Assembly: GCA_037974965.1 (NCBI GenBank)
Contig: JBBPFI010000010.1
Location: 1 to 64,000, forward strand
Source: Dacryopinax spathularia
Lineage: Eukaryota; Basidiomycota; Dacrymycetes; Dacrymycetales; Dacrymycetaceae
Length of the DNA: 64,000 bases
Direction of reading: 5' to 3'
In this document: piece by piece, positions 45,814 through 57,016 of the stretch
Layout: each line of letters starts with the position of its first letter
Numbering within the stretch: position 1 is the first letter of the stretch
Position numbers and translations under genes: made by a program
The notes under the pieces: model-generated
What the model was told of the DNA's origin: nothing
Database searches by the model: none
What the model saw: the letters and a program-made list of their open reading frames with translations, nothing else

Positions 45814-48800
45814 CTCCCAGGCTCGTCAAGCGCGCTAGAGCAGAACCCTCGATCAAATATGTGAAGTTGATGTGTAGCGTTAAACGGTTGAACGAAATGC
45901 ATGTGGATGTGTGTTCCAAACCACTGTGGAACTTTGGACGACCATTTCAGGGAAAACACATACGCCCGCGATCCCGTGTCGATAACAAGTGTGGTAAGTG
46001 CACGTGCGTCTGATATCGTCAGCTGTTCCGCGTAAGTTCGCTGCTGCCCATCCCGGTCGGGGAAAGTACATATCGTGCGGAACATGAGTTTTCCGCTTTG
46101 CTGATACCGGCCACCGTTCCGAAAGTGTGGCGGCCCGTTACCCCTTCGTTCTCGTCCTTCTGAGCCATCGGCGGAGCTACGGACAAACGACAGAGACACG
46201 ATCTGCGAAGGGAGAGGGTGACCTCTTGGTGTCATACAGCATCGCTGCTTCCGCCGCTCCCCCGCAAACCCAGAACGAAGGAGGCCGTGCGAACGGATGT
46301 TCAGTGCTTTGCGCTCATCATGTGGACGGCCAACTTAGCTGTGGCATTGGACACCGGAAAGCGGATAACCCAATAAGAAGCTTCGCTCATGGAGAGCGAT
46401 GGGCAGACATTGTGTGTTCTGGAGAGAGGGGCTGTCCAGACATCAAAGCTACCTGCGCATTTGGGTTATCTTTCCCATCCAACTTTACATGTCTCGGAGA
46501 ATGGGGCGTTACTAGCCACATTCTTTCCAGCCCTTGTCGGCGTACAGATCTGATCCGCCTGATCAGAAGTTTCATTCCGAACGGATCTCATTCCGCACCC
46601 CGTACACCACTACGTATCCCCAACGGTTTGCGAACTGCCTCGTGCCAATTCGCAGGCTTGCCGGACCTCCATCTTACATGATGCACAAATGACCGCCCCT
46701 CTACCTGCGGAGTGCAAGGGAAAGAGAACAGGTTGGAAGATGAGAAGCAGATGGTTGCTGACCGAAGAACGTCGGAGGCCGATCGGCTTGCGTAGGCCCT
46801 TGATCTGTCCGGATCCTGGAAAACCGGCGCCGCTCTTCGCGCGAGGGGCTGAATTGGCTCCATAGGCTGTGGCTCCTTCCCCGTGTCCACTAGTCGTTCG
46901 TGTACCCATGCAGGCCTCCCTTGGTTCGCCTGGCACCATCGTCCCAAGGTAGCGAGCTGATCCCTCACTGTTGATCCATGGTTGGCGCGAGGAGCTCGCT
47001 GCACGGCAAAATATTGTTAGGCGCACCATCCAAATCTTCCTCTACCTTCTACAGCGGCTTTCAGAGTAACTTGTTACATCCGGGTCATTCAGTACAGCTA
47101 AAACGTATCGCCAGATGCCACACATTTGCCCGAACGTTTACGTCGTGGACGCACGGTTCCCACCATAGTCTATAGAACGGGCATACCAGTAGTGGGGGCA
47201 AGATGGACGCGTAATTGGGGACATATGGTTGGCCGGTCATCCAAGCCTGTTCCGTCCATTACGTGTAACACAGTAATGCTTACCTTGCGGGGACTGATGC
47301 GCTCATGGCCTATCTTTCGGAAGCGGTTTTCCACACGTCGGCGAATCGAGATTTAGGGAGAAAGGGCCCGATGAGGGCAATGATAGCTGAGATTGGCGCC
47401 TTGCGGGACCGGGAGGTCCAGACCCGTGCTCGGCACGGGGACGATTCTTGTTGATCGACAAAGGAAGAAAAGGTTGGTTCTCATGTCGTAACGAAAGAAG
47501 CCGCGAAGCCGCTATTTCTCCGAGGCCCTCGTTGGCCACGACTCACGAGGTAGGCTCCTTCCATTCTTGCGGAAAAATTATTCCGTTGCGTGGCACGGAA
47601 CTCATATCGAATTCGGTTAGCTAGCTGACGGGCATCACCAATATTCATGTGCATTTCGCTGCGCCATGTACGTAGCGGTCACCACACAAGCAGAGGCCCC
47701 TGCAACACCTGTCCGAGTTGCCTGCTGGGAGTGCGCATCCGTTAATTGTATGGTGGGGGAAACGCTGCGGGGCATTCAACAGAGGGCATCCTGAGAGAAG
47801 ACAATATGTGCTTGAGCCGTGGATGCGCCCCCTTCAGCGTCCTGCCATACCCAGTATGTCGCATTCCCTCGCAAACTGTCGTAAGCCTTCGGAAGTTAAA
47901 AGTCCGCTGTATCCGCGTATACCGGGGAGAAATGGGTGAGCAATATTGGGAACGGAGGGAGCAGGAGGTCAGGCGAAGAGAAGAAGCAACGGGAATGAGT
48001 TGACCCTGAGATGCAGGGTCATCAGGCTCTTCCGCACGGGGAAATCATAGACGCGTACCTGCAGCCATACGTTCACAAACGCGAGAAGAGCCAGTCGACC
48101 TATAGCTTGACACGGGAGCGTGGTCGCATAAGGATGTTTTGCGAATCGGCAGTGGTAGCTTGCGATGCCTCTCGAGTTGTGGAGAGGACGTTCGAATGAA
48201 AAGGGTTCAGAACAGCCGTGAAAAATCGTCTCAATCTCGGATCGGGCGAAGTCCCTCCTGTCCAACGGCGTCCGAGGCGCTCCGCTCTGAGTACAGGACT
48301 CGGCCAGAAGACTGACCATATCGGACAGAATCAGGGGAACTTTGTTGCGGACCCCAACGGGGATCCGCCAAAAGCTGGAGAGCTTTTGCGAAGGGTACAA
48401 TTGAGCCAATCAAGACCTGCCAGCAGCTCCCCAAGCGGAACTAAGATCGTAACACGGAGTTCGACGAGCATGCTACCCCGGAACTAGGGGCTCGGAAGCC
48501 GGCATCAGCAGGTTCTGTCAGCGGTCGCTTGAGGACGATGAGAATTTTCTCTCTCGTGTTCTCAAATGGAGCGCCAGCAAGAGCAAAATAAGACTGATTA
48601 GGCTTGTAGGACGGCATTCGGAGAGCGTGTTATCATGTAGGTTACTCCGGGGAGAGTCAGCTGGCAGAACAGTTGGAAAGATATATCGTAACCGTAAGTG
48701 CACGAGCCAGTCAGATCAGCCCAGCAGCGAACACCTTGCGCTTGCCGCACTGCTCGGACCAGATTCGCGGAGCATGCACGGCGGAACCATCCCTCCTAGA

Positions 48801-49752
48801 AAGAACAAGCATTCTTCGCAGGTGCATGAGTTGCGCCAGGTTGAACTCCTGGACGACGCACGGAGCTCGGAGAGAATCATGTTAGAGCAGGAATGTCGAC
48901 GAGTTGTGGCACCACGGAGGTCAGTCTTGGCACAGTGCGGAATTGAGGATGACCGGTCCCATGACAGGTTAATGAACCTAGACGCGCAGAGCGGAGTTGA
49001 CATCGGCGGCGATTGTCGGACAGAACCAGGGAACGTTGACAGACAATGGACGCTGTGTCGTAGGAGAAGGTGGAATACGCCAGAGGATGAGAATGAGCGA
49101 GATTTTGGGTGCGCCGCGAAAAGAGCGGAAAGACGAGGCACGACCCACAGGGCGCAGGGCTGATTGTGCCCGATATGCGATGACAGAGATCGTGGCGTCG
49201 TGTGCTTCCCAAGATTTCACAGGAGCGGTTGCCAGCGTGGCAGCCATACAAGTCGGAGTCCGTGTAGAAAGTGGGGAGTGACGTGCTGACTGCGCGTTTC
49301 CTCGGGAGAACAAATTGGATGTGAGGCGAAACATGAGGAGGACCGGGAATGTGAAGTGAGGTGCGGGTGCAGAGATATTGATGGAACCGGGGCAGAGGAA
49401 GTGAGCGCGGACGCTTCTCGCGGGAGCAGATCAGTGTAATGAGCCACAAATCTCGCAGCACTTCGCAGCTCACTCAGTCCCTGCCGACCCCGACGTTACC
49501 CTGTCTGGCCTGGTCTATCACGTAGCCTCGACTTCCCCTCATTTTCCACTTACTCTACTTTTATCTTCCATAGCCGGAACATTCGAAGATTTGGCTCGCT
49601 GGAGGGCACCTTTTGTGTATATATAGCAAGCCTCGACGGCTCCTGGTCCATCACCATCGCCCTGAGACACCTGCCTTTCGTATCCTCTCCCTACCCCCTC
49701 TCACCCTGTACACTTCTTTCACCTTGTCCCTGCATCCCTGAGGCCTGACATT
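45814..49752. other. Gene-poor region between Mn-SOD and copper-fist 2
   Basis: 3.9 kb. Frames of up to 198 codons occur (46127-46681 plus, 48627-49163 plus, 48877-49473 minus), but they overlap each other on opposite strands, lack family motifs and do not join into a splice chain. No terminal repeats, transposase or tRNA seen. The right end is the promoter of copper-fist 2. Confidence 0.45.
49617..49626 (+). promoter_or_regulatory. Probable TATA box of copper-fist 2
   Basis: GTATATATAG within TTTTGTGTATATATAGCA, about 130 bp upstream of the ATG at 49753, followed by a pyrimidine-rich leader (49670-49740). Confidence 0.55.
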
Positions 49753-51804
49753 ATGGTTCGTCGTTGGTCCACTGGTCCTTGACATCCTTCTGACCTTTCC
49801 CATTAGGTCTTTGTCAACAATAAGAAATACGCCTGGTTCGTACCCTCTCCTCGTCCACCCTGAATCTGCTGACATATGCCTTACTCACAGTGCAACATGT
49901 ATCAAAGGTCACCGTTCTTCCACATGCGGACACACCGATAGACCGCTATTCGAGATCAAGCGGAAAGGTCGCCCCCAGACGCAGTGCGAGCATTGCCGTC
50001 GACTGAGAAAGACGAAGCAAGTTCATGTGAGGTGCGATTGCGCGACCTTGGAGGATATACCCGATGGCCAGAGAGGTGCGTCTTCTACTACCCATGTTCC
50101 GCAATGCAAGTGCTCAACTATGCGAACAGTCCGAGACGGAGAGGTGTCAATGTACCCGAATGGCGTGGCCGACATCCTCAGTAGCAACTCTGTGCCTGCT
50201 CAGTACCCTACCCAAGCTCGCTGTACGCTCTCTCGTCTCCACTTCTCCTACCTCTGTTAACCCCTCTTCTCACAGTGGAGAACCTCTTGAATCCATGCGA
50301 TTGTAACCGAGGTGGTGCATGTTACTGCTGCACACCACGCCAAACCGGTGCGAAGCGCAAGCAAGCCCGCCAGCGCCGACGTGACTCGGATTCACCAACA
50401 TCATCAACCATTAGCACGGGTGCCTCCCATACTTCTGGTGGTTGTTGTGGCGACCAGGAGATGGCAGACGCTGCTGTCAATGGCCTCTTCGCCGCTGCCA
50501 ACGGGAGCTCGCCTGAGTGTACGGGGTCAGGGAGCGCGGAAGAGGGAGGATGCGGTGTCGACTGCTCATGCAAGTCAAGCGATGGCAGCTGCACCAAGGC
50601 TTGTTGCCGCACTTCCGCCGTTGATCCCACCGTTGTGGGCTCAAGTTCGAGCGGGACGACGCCTCGAGCATGGAGCACCAGGGAGGACAGCGTTACTGGG
50701 GAAGCGGCGATGTATGCTGAGATGGCTATGGCCGATTTAGCACGGGGTTCTGGCCAAACCAGCGCCGTTATGAGCATGAACGGGACACCGACTGCTACAC
50801 CTCGAACCAGTCCCGCCTCGAGTTCGGTTCCTCCTTACGCTCCCTACGTCCAGACCCCTCACATCACCTATCCTACCTCCACCTATCCAACATCCACCGA
50901 GGCCCGCCCAACGGTCGCCGAGCTGCTGGCCGACACAGCGGCGCTTGTTCGATGTTCATGCGGCTTCACTTGCAGCTGTCCTGGGTGTGCGGAGCATAAC
51001 CCTGGCACTGCAGCAGCAAGCTATGATCTCTGCCCGGATCTCTGCACATCGTGTATCGACTGCGCCGGTGGCGCGTACTCGCTCAGTCACTATATGGCCA
51101 GTGATTCGTCCGGTCTGACCCCAACTGGAATGAACGCCGTCCCTAGTCCTCAACCGCAAGAGTCAGTCGACGACTTTCTCTCCCGCCAAGCGATCGCGTA
51201 CGGGCTTCCGCCCGCACCGCCCTCACGTGCCGGAGCGACCAACCTGTCTTCATACTCGGGGAACACATTCGTGCTTCCGTACTCAGCGCTCGGGGACAAC
51301 ACCGCCGCGGCACGAGCCAGCGGAGTAGGCAAGATCCGGAAACTGTGTTGCGCGGGCAAGTGCGCGTGCGAGGAGGGCAAGTGCTGCTGTGCGGAAACGT
51401 GTTGTGGAGGAGCGGGAGAAGGAGGATGTAGTGATGCGGGGCACAACGCCGCTGCTCAACCAAAGAACGCCGCAGCAAGCGCGAACTGCTGCTCAAGCAA
51501 GTCGACCGCCCCAGCCGCCCCAGCCGCAGCGGGATCGTCAACATCACCGTCAAGTTCCGCTCAACCTCCCTATTCCTGGCCTGTTCCCCCGAGCTATCTT
51601 CCTTCCCAGATGGGGATATATCACGCCCACTCCCTGACCTTCAGCTCCGTCCAGCAGCAGCAGCAACAACAACAACAACACGCGCACAACCACGTCCCAT
51701 TCGGCGCCTTTCAGCAGAGTCTCGCCGCGGCTGGCCTGCACGCACCCACATCCGCCCCACCCGGCTCAAGAAGCGGACAACCCCGTCCGACCTGGAGACA
51801 ATAA
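49753..51804 (+). CDS. Copper-fist transcription factor 2
   Basis: Four coding exons give 630 aa: ATG only (49753-49755), 49807-49835 (29 nt), 49891-50222 and 50276-51804. The N-terminus reads MVFVNNKKYACATCIKGHRS, then CGHTDRPLFEIKRKGRPQTQ and CEHCRRLRKTKQVHVRCDC, the complete copper fist. Four Cys-rich clusters follow: CDCNRGGACYCC near residue 125, CGVDCSCKSSDGSCTKACC, then CSCGFTCSCPGCAEHNPG with CPDLCTSCIDC, and CCAGKCACEEGKCCCAETCC near residue 485. The third matches the last cluster of copper-fist 1. A Gln/His run (51650-51690) lies near the end. Probable Cu(I)-sensing regulator in the nucleus, larger and with more thiolate clusters than factor 1. Confidence 0.93.
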
Positions 51805-52720
51805 CGACCCTTGCGCTTGGGGGCTGGATGGTAGGGGGGAGGGGCATTCATTGATAGGGCTCACGACATCGTTACGCCTTTCTTGATTCTTCCAATTACG
51901 GACTACATATAGCGGGGTGTACTTCTACTTGTACGCTTTTTGGGCTGCAGAAGTGTGTGTTGTGTGTTGTGTGTTACGTGATATCCTGTTCTCTTTTCCT
52001 TTTACGTTCTGGGTTGGGGCGGTCGACAAAGGTTGTAATGTAGCGGGAAAATGGTGGAATGCATGAGATTCGCATCCCTGTACGTGGTGTCGTGGAGCTG
52101 ATGTGCGTGCCTGCGGATAGTGGGAACAGGGAAAGCGGGGCGGGCGGTTAACTATTGCAAAGGTCTATTTTCGGCAACTCCACCGCCCCCGCACTTGGGG
52201 AGGCTCAACAGTTGACGCCCCGCGTTTGTCTATACAATTCCTCAATCTAGACAACACTCGATCCATCGACCTTCCCCGATCACAAGCTGAGTAATCCCCC
52301 ACGCAATGATTATGTTCTGTGTGCATGCGAATGCTATTATCATGCCTCATCTGAGCGTACTGATAGAAGGAAGCTGAAGCTCGCCAAGCGTAGCGCGGAG
52401 GGTGGGGGTATACGTGCAATAAACAGACAGAGCGAGGGGGAAGGAACGACAAGGGCTAAGGGAGAGGCGGGAGGGGAGGGGAGGGGAAGACTACTCGATA
52501 TAGTTAGCTCTGAAGAAGTTGAGAGTTCGGAGAGTCCGAGGCGTGCGAGTTCACGCGCTACAACAGCGCACTGCACCTCTTGCTCGCTTGTGGGTTTAGA
52601 GAGGGATGAGAGGAAATGTCCGTGAGTGCGAAAGGTAGGAGGTCTAGTATCCGTTTCGGGTCGGTAGTTCACAAGCTGGGATCCTGCCGCGCTTGGCCGT
52701 GCGAAAGAGGTTCGCCACTT
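51805..52720. other. Convergent intergenic spacer
   Basis: 916 bp between the 3' ends of copper-fist 2 and GDP-mannose pyrophosphorylase. A GTGTGTTGTGTGTT run lies at about 51953-51975. No gene recognised. Confidence 0.45.
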
Positions 52721-54043
52721 TTACATGACGATGGTCGGCGAGGGGATGGAGGAAGAGATCGACTTGTGCGGGAGGACGGAGGCGCCGTTTACGTAGAGCT
52801 CATCCTTGATCGTCACGTCGTCGCCGAGCACGGTGATGTTCTCCACACGGGACCACTTGCCGACGGTCGAGTTCCAGCCGAGGATGGAGCTCTGGACCCA
52901 GGCATGGTCCTTGACGCGTGCGTTGGCGAGCAGGACGCAGCGCTGGAGGCGGACACCCTTGCCAACCTTGCAGCCAGGGCCAATTACGACATTAGGGCCG
53001 ATGAGTGCGGTTGGGTCGACTTCTGCGGTGGGGTCGATGAGGACATTGCCACCGTAGACGAATGGGTTGCCCTCTGGAGGAGTGAGGAGCTTGGATTTTT
53101 GGCTGGTGAGGTGGGTGAGGTAGAGGCAAGTGCCGGAAAGGTAGTCCTTAGGCTGGCCAACGTCCATCCAGAAACCCTCGAGATCGTAGGTGTGGAGCTC
53201 GCCAGCCTTAGCCATGGCAGGGAAGATCTCCTGCTCGATCGAGGTCGGGCGGAGCTCGATACGGTCGAGGATCTTGGGGGTGAAGATGTACATGCCGGCG
53301 TTGATACGGTTGCCGACGAAAGTTTGCGGCTTCTCGACGAAGCGGTCGATCTTCGTCGATCCTGGCTGGGAGACGATCACACCGTACTTGGACGGCTCGG
53401 CAACCTTGGTGACAAGGATGGTGCCCTCGTTTCCGTGGGACTTGTGGAACTCGACGAGCTGCTTGAACGGGTATGCGCAGGTAACATCGGCATTCAGGAC
53501 GAAGAACGGGCTGTCGTCTTTGCCGAGGATGTCGCGAGCAAGGGCAAGAGGGCCAGCAGTGCCTAATGGCTCCGACTCGACGGAGAAGGTGATCTGAGAA
53601 CGCCCTGATGTCAGCTGACCTTCTCCACACGCGCTTCAAGCCACACGCCTTGATGTTATACTGCTCCTCGACCTTCTCCAGCACCTTAACCATCACTTCC
53701 GGCCGGTAGTTAACAGCAAGCACAATATCTGTCACGCCAGCCTCCACAAGTGCCTAAAACGGGTTACCCATGTCAGTGAACGCGTTCGAGACCAAAAAAG
53801 GCAGATATATGCGCGCACCTCGATCTGGTGCAGGATCATCGGCTTGTTGGCGAACTCGACGAGAGGCTTGGGGAGGGTGAGGGTAAGAGGACGCAGACGC
53901 GTGCCGAAGCCTGCATGTATGCGTTAGTTTCGTCTTCAACTCGTAGGCGCCCAATGGGCGTACCGCCAACGAGAATCAATGCCTGCGATGAAGACGGTAA
54001 GTGAGGGTTGTTGGACGACGTGGCGCACGTGGCTCACCTTCAT
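52721..54043 (-). CDS. Mannose-1-phosphate guanylyltransferase (GDP-mannose pyrophosphorylase)
   Basis: Spliced N-terminus [20 protein letters not shown], the nucleotidyl-transferase signature, then [20 protein letters not shown] and the rest of the catalytic domain ([54 protein letters not shown]). The C-terminal left-handed beta-helix starts near [20 protein letters not shown] and the protein ends [10 protein letters not shown]. The enzyme makes GDP-mannose for cell-wall mannan, GPI anchors and glycosylation. Exon 1 codes only MK and exon 2 is a 19-nt microexon for ALILVGG. The intron at 53594-53648 begins GC instead of GT: aligning NIK directly to ITFSVE, as in relatives, requires it. Confidence 0.95.
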
Positions 54044-57016
54044 GATGGTAGATGTATGCTAAGGGGTGGTATGCAAAGGAACGGGATGAGGTGCAAGGGG
54101 GAAGGCAAGGGGGGTGACGGCAGCGGGGGTGGTGTGCAGGGGTGTAGAACGAACGATGTTCAAAGAGGAGGAGGAGGAGGTTGGGAGCGGGAGGCTATAT
54201 ACTGTGTCGAGGGTTGAGAATGGGCAGGAAGGAAGGAAGGGCACGAAAAGGACGGACGGTGCAACGCGGATGGACGCAACGGCAGAGCGAGGCGAGATGG
54301 GGGCGAGAACCACGGATCACCGGAGGCAGATTTTGGGACGACGAGATGCAACCCAAGCCAGAAATGCTCGATTGAACCCCCGGCGCAGGAGCCCGGCCGC
54401 ACGCCAGTTTGGTGTAATGTCCACGCTAGTGCATGCACGCTGCGTAATGCCATTCCTCATTTTCGAACAGGACCGATGTACATTGTCCATACCTCAACAA
54501 AGGCTGTCAGATGTCCTATATCGCGTCGGGCAAAGTGTATGCACACTTCGGGTAATGAATGATCGATGGATCGGATTGTTGATCCCCTCCCCCCTTCCGC
54601 GCCGCGGTACATTGAACATTCCAACCGACGCGACACCGAATTTCGCGTTCGCTCTCTCGCGTCCCACCGCTCGGTATATGCACCATCAACGGCCGCAACC
54701 CGCTCGCACGTTTGTTCGTAGCATACATTCACCTACTGTTCTTGCAGTTGCAGCGCTATCTAACGGAGCACAGGACGAAAACTTCGCGCGTCCTGCGCGC
54801 ACGCGTTCTCCGGCAATCCCAGAAAACGGCGCGCATACATTCTGCCCACAAAAGGCAGACGTCATCCCCTCGTCAGTGACGCGTCAACCTGCGCGTGCAA
54901 CTCGCACAATCACGACCTTCCTATTCCATCTTCCATCTTTCTATCTCCCATCTTGCACAATCAAACGCATCAACTTCTAATCCAGCCGCGTTGCTCACTT
55001 AACGGTGCCGAAGGACGAAGAGAGCAAGCCAAAAGAGCAAAGAGGAAAAATAAAAGCCTCCGCGTTTCCCTCCCGACCATCCATCAACGTGCGTCCAGGT
55101 CTTTGACGAGGGTCCAGACTGTCCCATATGTGGCGCGTGCCTGGAGAAACACGTCTCTGTCTTCGTTTCTCGCAACGCGACACGCTGAGAAACAACAACA
55201 TGCTTTGCAGACGCCCTGTTTCGCACTCACCGCATTCAGGGGGGCGTGGAAGGAAGCTCTCGGAGACGAGTGTAGGGCACGTACGAGAAGTTCTTGCATG
55301 CGACTGTATGTCCCATGCTGGAACTTTCAATATAGACCCAGATAGTCACCCCATCCGGGGCTTACATTGTGTTTGTTGTACCGCAGATACAAGTAGGTAC
55401 AAGTAGTTAATAATTTAATCTAACCCCCTGTATATTGCCTTATTAAGTCTAATAAAACAAGTTGCACGAGATTCATTTATTTACCCCTACACATGTAACA
55501 CGCATACATCTACATATTTTTGCCTGCCCTCCCTTAACCAGTGTTGCCCTTGACAATAGCTCCTCAAGGCCCGTGATAAGTGTAGCCTGGAAAAAAGGTA
55601 AGTACTTGATATATGTGCATATACTTGAGACTTACCCATTGTAATTCCGGTGTTGGTCTACAAGCGAGAAAAAGAGAATGGATTGGGGGAGCAGCATGCA
55701 TAGAGCTAAGGAGGAAAAGGTGAGGGACGTGAGGCGGAGGGGGAAAGAGGAGAGGGAAGGGGAGGGGAACAGGAGGGAGAGGGAGAGGCGGGTGAGGGCG
55801 AGATTGGGCGAGAGAGGGAGGGGAAGTTGGTCGTTGGCAGAAGAGGAGAAAAAGGCGGAACATAGTTGTCAGAGACGGCTTCCCACACTATGCAGCCACA
55901 GATCAGGGTCCATACAAAAAGCGCGCAGATGCTTCTTGTAGGTGAAATAAGAGGAAAAATATGTATTTAACAAATCAGAGGGTGTTGTACCTCCTGGTAC
56001 AACACCTACTGTAGATACAAAAAATACAGTGTAGTTCTAATAACTACAAACCCTCTTACCTTGAGGGATTTCTCCTGTCCGGAGATAGAATGACCCCGCC
56101 CTATGTGCCCTGCGGCTGTGAGGGCGCGTATGTCTACGTACTCCACCCTCACGTACATACACTTCAGGTCTTCTACGGACCCCTGAACGCGGTGACTCGT
56201 GCAAACCGCCGGGCTGGACGTCCGAGCCCGATCGGGGTCGCAGCTGCCCAAATCCGGCCCTACCGGCAGCACGTCAGTCTGTGCATTCTCTCGTACCACG
56301 ATTAGTACTACTGTAGCTCTGTCATAGCATAGTTAGTGCAAGGACACAACACCGGTATCGCCCTAACTTCCTATAAGTCAATCTTCAACTCGCACCCCAC
56401 CAGCCGGTCCCTCCCTTCCCCTCCCACTCCGCAGGCACATCCGCCCCCTAACCCACCGACCGCGAACCCTAGAGCCCGCAACGAACCCAAAAAGAGGGCT
56501 GACAAACCGGCTGCCGCGCTTGCCGACGTCTGTGCCAGCGAACGCGTGGTCACGAAACGTAACGAGAGGATGACGTAGCGCGTTTCTGTCCCCTAGTCGT
56601 ATATGCGTCGTGGCCCATCAGGCCCGTTGTCAATCGGCTCATACCAGTTACGATCCAAGAAAGGAGCTGCTGCTTGCTGCGCACGACCAGGGCGTTCTGT
56701 TCGTCCTTTCTCGCTTGGGAAAAGAAGGCGCTACAATGATACTTGCTTTCCGTCCCTTTCCGTTCCTTTCCTCATAGGATCAGGGACGCAAGAAGGCCGA
56801 TGATGTATGCGATTACGATCGGTTGGCTGGAATTAGAATGAATGCTTGATAGTAGAATACATATGATATCGTAAACATCGTGCGACACAGAAGAAGGTGA
56901 TGAAATAATGCGTAGTTAACGAGAGAAATTCAGCACGGACCTCCGTCACCGGAAGGACCGTTCACCCCTTTCACCCCTGACCTCAGTGTCTGCAAAGACC
57001 AGCGGCAGCGAGTGAG
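54044..57016. other. Long intergenic region with AT-rich island
   Basis: 3.0 kb. A 288-codon frame at 54114-54980 has no motif and arises in biased promoter sequence of the divergent gene. 55374-56060 is AT-richer than the rest; 55690-55850 is a nearly pure purine run. No recognised gene. Confidence 0.45.
55374..56004. repeat. AT-rich island with inverted ends, possible solo LTR or MITE relic
   Basis: The island begins TGTTGTACC at 55374 and ends GGTACAACA at 56004, inverted repeats with TG..CA termini. The right end is also part of a tight palindrome, GGTGTTGTACC-TCCT-GGTACAACACC (55981-56006). I see no target-site duplication next to it and no coding remains, so the family is open. Confidence 0.3.

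Noticed and set aside
48627-49473. Overlapping frames of 178 (plus) and 198 (minus) codons
   Set aside because: They overlap on opposite strands, neither shows family motifs, and no splice chain extends either.
53594-53648. Conventional GT donor for the GDP-mannose pyrophosphorylase intron
   Set aside because: It would give a 37-nt intron and a six-residue insertion in a conserved strand, whereas the GC donor restores the family sequence exactly.
54114-54980. 288-codon plus-strand frame
   Set aside because: No recognisable domain, composition typical of GC-biased noncoding sequence, and the region is the upstream side of the divergent GDP-mannose pyrophosphorylase gene.
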